Shown piece after piece: positions 57,073 through 64,000 of a stretch of 64,000 nucleotides of DNA. A model generated the notes under the pieces. The model was not told where the DNA came from, made no database searches, and saw only the letters and a program-made list of their open reading frames with translations. How positions within the stretch are numbered: position 1 is the first letter of the stretch; the number at the start of each line of letters is the position of its first letter. The stretch comes from Saprospiraceae bacterium (GTDB lineage Bacteria; Bacteroidota; Bacteroidia; Chitinophagales; Saprospiraceae). The stretch is taken from NCBI GenBank assembly GCA_021604865.1, contig BQJU01000031.1, forward strand, positions 1 through 64,000, given 5' to 3'. The translations under genes and the position numbers were made by a program.

Positions 57073-60000
57073 ATGAATTTCCATCAAATCGCTTGCATAA
57101 CTTACCTATTGTTGTTTGTAACAACTTGCAAGGCAACAGGTACACTCACACCATCAAACCTTCGCTGCGAATACCGCTCTAACCCGATGGGAATAGATAT
57201 GCCCTCCCCTCGCCTATCGTGGGAACTGGAAGGCTCCAAACGGAACCTTAAACAATCTGCCTATCAGATTCTGGTGGCATCCTCCGCTGATTTGCTCGAT
57301 GCGGATAAAGGTGATTTATGGGACAGTCAAAAAGTGTTATCGGATGAAACTGCACATATTCGTTATGCCGGCAATCAACTAAAATCTGCAGTACAGGTTT
57401 TTTGGAAAATTCGGGCCTGGGATCAGGAGGGTAAAGTTTCTGCCTGGAGCAAGGCTGCAACCTGGACAATGGGTTTAATGACAGAGGAAGAATGGAAGGG
57501 AAAATGGATTGGGCTGGAAGGAAAGGTTGACCCTGCGTACCTACGCGGCACCAACTGGATTGTTTTTCCGGGTGATCGCAGCTCCCCACCAACTGAACCC
57601 GTGGAGCGTTTTTACAGGCGTATTGTAGACATTCCTGCCAACAAAGAAGTGAAGCGAGCAGAGCTATTGTATACTGGCGATTATTCTTGTAATGGAGGAT
57701 TGAATGGCGCTAAATTTGGAACCCGCAACAACCATAACAGAATTAAAAATCCCTCGATTGCTTTCCGATTGGTGGAAGGGGAAAATGTGGTTACATTAAC
57801 CGGAACCACTCCTGGAAAAACAGTTCCTTCCGGTGGTGTCGTAGCTTTGATTAAAATCACTTTCATGGATGGGGATCAAATAATTATCCCCACCGATGAA
57901 CAATGGAAAGTTTCTGATGTGGAAGTTGATGGCTGGGATAAACCCGGTTTCGATGATTCTGCCTGGCAATCGGCCCTAAATCTTGGTCCCGTCGGTCCTA
58001 AACCCTTGGGAGAGGTTCTAATAGCAGAAAATCGTCGTTTGCCTGCAAGCTACTTGCGCAAGGAATTTGAAGCAGCTCCAAATATAAAACGGGCCACTGT
58101 TTTTTATTCGGGTTTAGGTTGGTCAGAACTTTATCTGAATGGAAAAAAAATAGGTGATGAAGTGCTCTCTCCTGGGCTTTCAGAATATCCGAAGCGCATT
58201 TTTTATGTCACTGCCGATGTGACGAATCAATTACGCCGCGGAAATAATGCCATCGGTGTGCTTCTCGGAAATGGCCGTTTTTTTGCTCCCCGAAGTGAAA
58301 CTTATGCCTCTATGCCAACTTTAGGTTTTCCGAAACTTAGATTGCACCTACGCATTGAATACGATGACAATACCATAAAAGAGATCGTAAGCGATGAAAG
58401 TTGGAAGCTGACCGACAACGGTCCGATCATTGCCAATAACGATTATGATGGTGAAGAATACGATGCTCGTAAAGAGCTTGGCAACTGGACCAGTATTGGC
58501 TACAACGATGCGGCCTGGCAACAAGCAGAGGCAGCCATTGTACCCGAAGGTAAACTTCAGGCACAAATGATAGAGCCCATTCGGGTTACTGAAAGACTTA
58601 AACCTATTGCTATTACGGAACCAGAGCCTGGAAGATTCATCTTCGATCTGGGGCAAAACATCGTAGGCTGGTGCCGTTTAAAAGTATCCGGTTCTGCGGG
58701 TACAACGGTCACTTTGCGACATGCAGAGACCTTGCTGCCTGATGGCAAACTTTCACTGGTTAACATGCGTGCTGCTGAAGTTACGGATGTCTATACTTTA
58801 AAAGGTAATGGGATAGAAATATGGGAACCACGATTTACGACACATGGCTTTCGTTACGTCGAAGTTAGGGGTTACCCTGGCCAACCTGATCTGCAAACAA
58901 TTGAGGGTGTTGTGGTAAACGATGACCTGCGTATAACAGGGACCTTTTATTCTTCAAATACGCTGCTTAATCATATTTATAAAAATGCAACCTGGGGTGT
59001 GCGAGGCAATTATAAATCAATTCCAATGGATTGCCCACAACGCGATGAACGACAAGGTTGGTTGGGCGATCGTACAGAAGTGATGCGCGGAGAAGCTTAC
59101 ATGTTTGATGTGGCTGCATTCTATCCAAAATGGTTGCAAGACATCCGCGATGTGCAGCAGGATAATGGGAGCATACCTAACATTGCCCCGAATTATTGGT
59201 CGGGTAAAGGGGACAATGTTGTATGGCCAAGTGCGAGTATTACCATTACTAATGCCCTGTATGAACAGTATGCCGACAAAGAAGTTATTGCAAACAATTA
59301 TGAGAGTTCTAAGCGGTGGATGGCCCTCATGAGTACTTATATTAAAAATGGAATTACGGAGTGTGATAAATATGGAGATTGGTGTGTTCCACCAGAGGAT
59401 TTAGAATTGATCCACACCAATGATCCCAGTCGTATAACAGGTAAAGCAGTATTGGCTACCACATTCTTATACCATGATGCCAAGCTGATGGAAAAGTTTG
59501 CTACCCTGCTAGGTTATCAAGAGGACGCCAATCAATATGCAACGCTTGCAGCAACACTAAAAAAAGCATTCAACAGAGATTATTATAATGCCGAATTGGG
59601 TCAATATGACAATGGAACACAGACTTCCTATGTATTGCCACTCGCCTTCGGGATGGTTCCAGAAGATCAACGCACCAGGGTTTTTAATAATCTAGTGAAA
59701 AATATTGTTGAAAAATCAAACAGCCATGTCAGTACGGGACTTGTAGGTGGGCAGTATCTTTATCGTGTGCTTTCTGATAATGGCAGGCCCGATTTGGCTT
59801 ATACCATCGCCACACAACCTGATTACCCGGGATTTGGATATATGATTTCCCAAGGGGCAACCACCATTTGGGAGCTGTGGAATGGCAACACCGCCGACCC
59901 TTCTATGAACTCAGGTAACCATGTAATGCTTATTGGAGATTTTGTGATCTGGTTGTATGCTGATCTGGCAGGCATAAAACCCGATGCTAGTCAGCCCGGA

Positions 60001-60306
60001 TTTAAGCATATTATTATGAAACCCCACATCATAGGTGATTTGACCCACGTGAAAGCGTCCTATCATTCACTGCGTGGTGAGATTTTAAGCGACTGGCATA
60101 CTGATACGAACCAATTTGAGTGGAATATTACCATCCCACCAAATACGTCTGCCACCGTTTACCTTCCAACCACGGATGCTGCTCTGATTACAGAAAATGG
60201 AAAACCACTAGCTCAGGTGAAGGACGTTAAATATAAAGGCAAGGAAGAAAATTACACCGTTTATTCCATAAATAGCGGGGCCTATCAATTCAAAATTGAA
60301 AAATAA
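57073..60306 (+). CDS. GH78 alpha-L-rhamnosidase
   Basis: A 1,077-residue secreted enzyme. The signal peptide (LLLFVTTC) may be a lipoprotein type with Cys 19. Domains in order: N-terminal Ig-like domain (LRCEYRSNPMGIDMPSPRLSW is the family start, to about 140), a galactose-binding-like insertion (about 170-310), the Bac_rhamnosid_N domain (VFYSGLGWSELYLNGKKIGD, about 335-480), then the (alpha/alpha)6 catalytic barrel with DCPQRDERQGWLGD at 653-666 and ATTIWELWNG, and a C-terminal beta domain. It releases L-rhamnose from rhamnogalacturonan side chains or backbone ends. Twelve bp separate it from the next GH28 gene. Confidence 0.94.
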   Translation: MNFHQIACITYLLLFVTTCKATGTLTPSNLRCEYRSNPMGIDMPSPRLSWELEGSKRNLKQSAYQILVASSADLLDADKGDLWDSQKVLSDETAHIRYAGNQLKSAVQVFWKIRAWDQEGKVSAWSKAATWTMGLMTEEEWKGKWIGLEGKVDPAYLRGTNWIVFPGDRSSPPTEPVERFYRRIVDIPANKEVKRAELLYTGDYSCNGGLNGAKFGTRNNHNRIKNPSIAFRLVEGENVVTLTGTTPGKTVPSGGVVALIKITFMDGDQIIIPTDEQWKVSDVEVDGWDKPGFDDSAWQSALNLGPVGPKPLGEVLIAENRRLPASYLRKEFEAAPNIKRATVFYSGLGWSELYLNGKKIGDEVLSPGLSEYPKRIFYVTADVTNQLRRGNNAIGVLLGNGRFFAPRSETYASMPTLGFPKLRLHLRIEYDDNTIKEIVSDESWKLTDNGPIIANNDYDGEEYDARKELGNWTSIGYNDAAWQQAEAAIVPEGKLQAQMIEPIRVTERLKPIAITEPEPGRFIFDLGQNIVGWCRLKVSGSAGTTVTLRHAETLLPDGKLSLVNMRAAEVTDVYTLKGNGIEIWEPRFTTHGFRYVEVRGYPGQPDLQTIEGVVVNDDLRITGTFYSSNTLLNHIYKNATWGVRGNYKSIPMDCPQRDERQGWLGDRTEVMRGEAYMFDVAAFYPKWLQDIRDVQQDNGSIPNIAPNYWSGKGDNVVWPSASITITNALYEQYADKEVIANNYESSKRWMALMSTYIKNGITECDKYGDWCVPPEDLELIHTNDPSRITGKAVLATTFLYHDAKLMEKFATLLGYQEDANQYATLAATLKKAFNRDYYNAELGQYDNGTQTSYVLPLAFGMVPEDQRTRVFNNLVKNIVEKSNSHVSTGLVGGQYLYRVLSDNGRPDLAYTIATQPDYPGFGYMISQGATTIWELWNGNTADPSMNSGNHVMLIGDFVIWLYADLAGIKPDASQPGFKHIIMKPHIIGDLTHVKASYHSLRGEILSDWHTDTNQFEWNITIPPNTSATVYLPTTDAALITENGKPLAQVKDVKYKGKEENYTVYSINSGAYQFKIEK

Positions 60307-60318
60307 CTACAACCAAAT

Positions 60319-62007
60319 ATGACCACTAAATCGGTTCCGACATTACTGGCAGTTTGCGCAATCTTTATGACTAGCTGCTCCCAACCCATTGCCTCAGATC
60401 AATCCGAATCGTCTGAAGTTTATAAAAATATAGAGTTTGAAATGGACCTTGTGAAGGAACCATCCATTCCAGACAACACGGTAAATTTAAAAGATTTTGG
60501 CGCGGTTAGTGGAGGGCAGGTTTTAAACACCCAGGCATTTGCTGACGCCATTGAGGCCGTCTCAAAAATGGGAGGTGGAAAAGTAGTCATTCCTGCTGGT
60601 ATCTGGTCAACAGGTCCCATTATTTTAAAAAGCAATCTTGAATTATTTACAGAGACAGGGGCATTGATTAAATTTTCTACCGACAAAGATTTATACCCGC
60701 TGATTGAAACAAGTTTTGAAGGATTAAGCACCTGGCGTTGTATGTCGCCCATATATGGAGAAAACCTAGAAAATGTGGCATTTACAGGAAATGGCATTTG
60801 GGATGGTTCAGGCGAAGTCTGGCGACAGGTAAAAAAGAGTAAACTTACCGAAGGTCAATGGAAAAAACTGGTCGCTTCTGGAGGCGTTCTCAATGATAAA
60901 AAGGACATTTGGTATCCATCTGAGCAGATGGAAAAAGCCTCCGAAAATGCAGAGTTAAATGTTCGGGTAGATTTAAAAACAAAAGCACAATTTGAAGCTA
61001 TCCGCGACTTTCTTCGCCCAGTAATGGTTAGCATTCAAAACAGTAAAAGGGTAATGTTTAATGGCCCTACTTTTCAAAATTCTCCAGCCTGGTGCCTACA
61101 TCCATTGATGGTGGAAGACTTAATCGTTCGGAATGTGACGGTCCGCAATCCCTGGTATTCGCAAAATGGAGATGGGCTCGATGTGGAATCCTGCAAAAAT
61201 GTAATCGTTGAAGATTCAAGTTTTGACGTGGGTGACGATGCCATTTGTATAAAATCAGGGAAAGATAAAGATGGTCGGTTACGCGGTATTCCCTGCGAAA
61301 ACCTGATCATCAGAAACAATACTGTTTTTCACGGTCATGGTGGGGTAACTGTTGGTAGTGAAATGTCGGGTGGTGTAAAAAATATGCACGTTTCCAACTG
61401 TACATTTATAGGCACCGATGTAGGCCTTCGTTTTAAAAGCAAACGAGGGCGTGGCGGTGTCGTTGAAAACATCTTTATCTCCGATATCAGGATGACCGAT
61501 ATTCCTACAAATGCTATTTCTTTCAACTTGTATTATGGAGGTCTATCGGTTTCTGAAATGTTGGAACAGGGAGGCACTCAAAATACGGAACAGCATGTAC
61601 CGGTTACTGAAGAGACCCCTCAGTTCAAGAATATCTCAATAAAAGACATAACGATTATGGGAGCATATCAAGCCGTATTCCTGCAAGGGTTGCCTGAAAT
61701 GAACCTTGAAAACGTGGAAATTAGCCATCTACTTGCTGAAGCCGATAATGGGTTTTCCATTATTGATGCAAACGGGGTCAATATTAATAACATTAAAATG
61801 CATATTAAAAACAATACCGTATTTGATGTTTTTAATTGTAAAAATGTCAAACTAGAAAATATTGAATTTAATTCAACCTCATCAGAGGCGGTAAAGATCA
61901 ACGGAGCAGCCTGTGAAAAAATAGAATTGATTTCCTCACCGAAAATGGATTTCCCCAAGAATACGGTAATAGGAGAAAATGTTTCTGAGGGGGCTATAAA
62001 GTTATAA
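60319..62007 (+). CDS. GH28 polygalacturonase with complete catalytic motifs, lipoprotein
   Basis: A 562-residue protein with lipobox MTSC (Cys 20). All GH28 signatures are present: NGDGLD with Asp 285, GDDAI with Asp 306/307, GHGG with His 340, and RFKSKRGRGG for substrate binding. A region of about 60 residues between about 170 and 235 (KKSKLTEGQWKKLVASGG, WYPSEQMEKA) is a charged insertion seen in exo-acting polygalacturonases. Expected activity: release of galacturonic acid from the non-reducing end of (substituted) pectin oligosaccharides in the periplasm or at the cell surface. Confidence 0.92.
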   Translation: MTTKSVPTLLAVCAIFMTSCSQPIASDQSESSEVYKNIEFEMDLVKEPSIPDNTVNLKDFGAVSGGQVLNTQAFADAIEAVSKMGGGKVVIPAGIWSTGPIILKSNLELFTETGALIKFSTDKDLYPLIETSFEGLSTWRCMSPIYGENLENVAFTGNGIWDGSGEVWRQVKKSKLTEGQWKKLVASGGVLNDKKDIWYPSEQMEKASENAELNVRVDLKTKAQFEAIRDFLRPVMVSIQNSKRVMFNGPTFQNSPAWCLHPLMVEDLIVRNVTVRNPWYSQNGDGLDVESCKNVIVEDSSFDVGDDAICIKSGKDKDGRLRGIPCENLIIRNNTVFHGHGGVTVGSEMSGGVKNMHVSNCTFIGTDVGLRFKSKRGRGGVVENIFISDIRMTDIPTNAISFNLYYGGLSVSEMLEQGGTQNTEQHVPVTEETPQFKNISIKDITIMGAYQAVFLQGLPEMNLENVEISHLLAEADNGFSIIDANGVNINNIKMHIKNNTVFDVFNCKNVKLENIEFNSTSSEAVKINGAACEKIELISSPKMDFPKNTVIGENVSEGAIKL

Positions 62008-62062
62008 ATCAGCTCAGAGCATGTTTTATCAAACCTTTGGTTTTAACCTTTAAATATAAACG

Positions 62063-63895
62063 ATGAAATCCATTTACTTAATTATAATAGCAGCAGCCCT
62101 AACAACTTGTTTTTCAACACCTAACCAGAGCCAGGACATTCCTGATAGTTACCTTAATATGGATTGGAAAAAGGTAGCAACCCAAATGCCTGCTAACTGG
62201 TATGGTTCAGAGGAGGCGAAATTAGTGGCGGAAAATATACTACTTAGTCAAAAAGACATTGGTGGATGGGCAAAAAACAAACCGTTTCATCATCTGTTTT
62301 CTGAATCCGAGAAGGAAAATTTCCTTAAAGGAAAGGCCGAAATTGGCGCCATGTTTGACAATGATGCAACAATAACAGAATTAAGATTTCTGGCTAAGGT
62401 GCATTCGCATTTCAAGGACAGCCGCTATCAGCAGGCCTTTGAAAAAGGCTTGAACTATATTTTCATTTCACAATACGAAAATGGTGGATGGCCACAGTTT
62501 TTCCCGGTTCGTGAAGGAGAAGGTGTAGCCTATTCTGGTCATATCACTTACAACGACAATGCTATGGTTAACATCATGGTATTTCTTGATGAAATAGCTA
62601 CCGGAGACGAAGCATATACTTCATTAAAAATAAAAAGCGACATAAAGGCGAAGGCCCAAATAGCATTTGACAAGGGAGTGCAATGTATCCTCAACACCCA
62701 AATCATTATAGAGGATCAACCTACTGTATGGTGCGCCCAACATGATGCAACAACACTTGCTCCAGCCAAAGCCCGCAAATACGAACTTGAATCGTTTAGT
62801 GGTGCAGAATCTGCTGGTATAACCCTGCTGTTGATGGATATAGATGATCCTTCCGAAGAAATTATAGCTGCTGTACATGGCGCAGTAAATTGGTTTAAAA
62901 ACCACAAAATTGAAGGCATCAGAGTAGATACAGAGATCGACCAGGACGGGAAAAAGGATAAAATTATCGTTGAGGATAAAAATGCAGCTCCGATGTGGGC
63001 GCGTTTTTACGATTTAGAAACCGCCAAACCATTCTTCTGTGATCGCGATGGCATCAAGAAAAGCGCTTTGGCTGAAATAGGTTATGAACGCCGAAATGGT
63101 TACAGATGGTACATAAATTCTCCTGCAAAAGTATTAGAGCAATATCCGGAATGGGACAAAAAAACAAGTCAGATGGCACAATTGGAGCCAGTAAATTCTG
63201 GTGTATATAAGTGGGCGGATCACCCTGTAGAGGTTGGTGAATTAAGAGAGTCTAGAAAAATTCTGGAAGGTGAATCTCCTCATTTTGAATACCTGGAAAT
63301 TCACGCCACTACTCAATTTCCAGGGGCTAAACCCAGCACCGCACATGCCAACGAGGATATTGAAGAATGCATCATCGTCAAAGAGGGACTTATGGAAGTT
63401 ACCATTGAGGGTCGAAGTGCAATTTTGGGCCCCGCCGGAGTTGTTTTATTAATGCCCCAACAAATGCATTCCCTTAAAAATGTAGGCGATAGCAACCTTA
63501 CCTATTATGTCATGCGGTATAGATCCAAAAAGAAAATGAAATTAGAACGAGGACAAACCTCAGGTGGATCACTTATGCTAAATGCGGATTCTTTGACTTT
63601 CAGACAAAGTGCTCGTGGCGGTGGAAGGGCCTATTTTGACCGATCTACGGCCATGTGCGAGCGATTCGAAATGCATGTTACTCAATTAAACAGAAAAGGA
63701 CCAAGTCATAGACCGCATGCACATGAAGAATCGGAAATTATTTTGGTACTATCGGGTGCAACAGAAATGACCATTGATGGTAAAGAATACAAGGGGACAG
63801 CAGGCGATTTTTATTTTATGGATGCTCAATTGCACCACGGCGTTCGAAATGCAACTGACGAGCCATGTTCCTATTTTGCATTCAAGTGGAAATAA
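62063..63895 (+). CDS. Fusion: PL10 pectate lyase - double cupin
   Basis: A 610-residue protein with a lipoprotein-like signal (AAALTTCFS). Residues about 30-375 are a family 10 pectate lyase: DIGGWAKNKP, EIGAMFDNDATITELRFLA, QYENGGWPQFFPV, TYNDNAMVNIM and APMWARFYDLET are family patterns. From about 380 two cupin domains follow. Candidate metal ligands are the His and Glu in STAHANEDIEECI and His in QQMHSL (cupin 1), and the two His plus Glu in RPHAHEESE and the His pair in LHHGV (cupin 2). Cupins such as KdgF open the ring of the unsaturated uronate that lyases create, so the fusion may join cleavage and the next step; inferred. Confidence 0.87.
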   Translation: MKSIYLIIIAAALTTCFSTPNQSQDIPDSYLNMDWKKVATQMPANWYGSEEAKLVAENILLSQKDIGGWAKNKPFHHLFSESEKENFLKGKAEIGAMFDNDATITELRFLAKVHSHFKDSRYQQAFEKGLNYIFISQYENGGWPQFFPVREGEGVAYSGHITYNDNAMVNIMVFLDEIATGDEAYTSLKIKSDIKAKAQIAFDKGVQCILNTQIIIEDQPTVWCAQHDATTLAPAKARKYELESFSGAESAGITLLLMDIDDPSEEIIAAVHGAVNWFKNHKIEGIRVDTEIDQDGKKDKIIVEDKNAAPMWARFYDLETAKPFFCDRDGIKKSALAEIGYERRNGYRWYINSPAKVLEQYPEWDKKTSQMAQLEPVNSGVYKWADHPVEVGELRESRKILEGESPHFEYLEIHATTQFPGAKPSTAHANEDIEECIIVKEGLMEVTIEGRSAILGPAGVVLLMPQQMHSLKNVGDSNLTYYVMRYRSKKKMKLERGQTSGGSLMLNADSLTFRQSARGGGRAYFDRSTAMCERFEMHVTQLNRKGPSHRPHAHEESEIILVLSGATEMTIDGKEYKGTAGDFYFMDAQLHHGVRNATDEPCSYFAFKWK

Positions 63896-63938
63896 ATGGT
63901 GTTTTAAGAAATTTCTAGGACAACTAATCCTCAATAAT

Positions 63939-64000
63939 ATGTTTACTGACCTTACCAAAATAATAATTTTCAGCTTAATTAGTCTATCAATGCTATCAAC
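63939..64000 (+). CDS. Start of an exported protein (3' partial, cut by window end)
   Basis: An ATG at 63939 opens a frame to the window end that reads MFTDLTKIIIFSLISLSMLS, a typical signal-peptide start. It lies 43 bp after the PL10-cupin stop on the same strand, so the pectinase array continues beyond the window. Product unknown. Confidence 0.45.
   Translation, partial: MFTDLTKIIIFSLISLSMLS

Noticed and set aside
1-64000. tRNA, rRNA, transposase, integrase or phage genes
   Set aside because: Read through for these and saw none; the large array of carbohydrate genes shows no flanking mobile-element signature inside the window.

Overview
The window looks like the chromosome of a Bacteroidota bacterium, most likely of the Saprospiria/Chitinophagia type. 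The evidence is SusC/SusD pairs, a PorP/SprF protein beside a giant PKD/SprB-repeat adhesin with a type IX (gliding-motility) C-terminal domain, loose Bacteroidota lipoboxes, a fused ResB-CcsA protein, and weak or absent Shine-Dalgarno sequences. No rRNA, tRNA, CRISPR array, phage or insertion sequence was seen. All assignments come from reading the sequence; no database search was run.

Layout. (1) 1-9402, cytochrome c block: the 3' part of a giant multihaem cytochrome (51 CxxCH motifs visible, 5' end outside the window), an outer-membrane beta-barrel protein, an OB-fold lipoprotein and a fused System II cytochrome c assembly protein. (2) 9403-25000, mixed genes: a lipoprotein, a FadI-like thiolase, an MFS transporter, a PorP/SprF plus PKD-adhesin pair, a secreted protein next to a BNR-repeat/HYR protein, a Tat-exported Gfo/Idh/MocA oxidoreductase and a secreted esterase. 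(3) 25254-33190: an intact SusC/SusD pair, a haem c/FG-GAP lipoprotein and a nucleoside-hydrolase-like (Sde182/DUF1593) lipoprotein. (4) 33491-44739: a truncated SusC remnant, then a DeoR-type regulator heading a sugar operon (FucI-like isomerase, split transketolase A and B, sugar-binding lipoprotein, DUF2291 protein, RbsA-like ATPase, RbsC-like permease, FGGY kinase). (5) 44878-63895: a pectin-degradation array with a GH105-Sde182 fusion, a PL1 pectate lyase-GH140 (apiosidase) fusion, a DUF5060/GH-A enzyme, three GH28 proteins, a second Sde182-like protein, a GH78 rhamnosidase and a PL10 pectate lyase fused to a double cupin. The start of another exported protein is cut by the window end.

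Main reading. Regions 4 and 5 together look like a complete route for D-apiose-bearing pectin (apiogalacturonan or rhamnogalacturonan II). Lyases and polygalacturonases cut the backbone, the GH140 module releases apiose, the ABC system imports it, and isomerase, kinase and two-subunit transketolase match the published non-oxidative D-apiose pathway (apiose, apulose, apulose 4-phosphate, then dihydroxyacetone phosphate plus xylulose 5-phosphate). Uptake by an ABC system beside a truncated SusC, the lyase-apiosidase fusion, three Sde182 domains (one fused to GH105), and a shared direct-repeat motif in two promoters make this locus the most interesting part. The near-perfect internal repeats of the 51-haem cytochrome are the second highlight.
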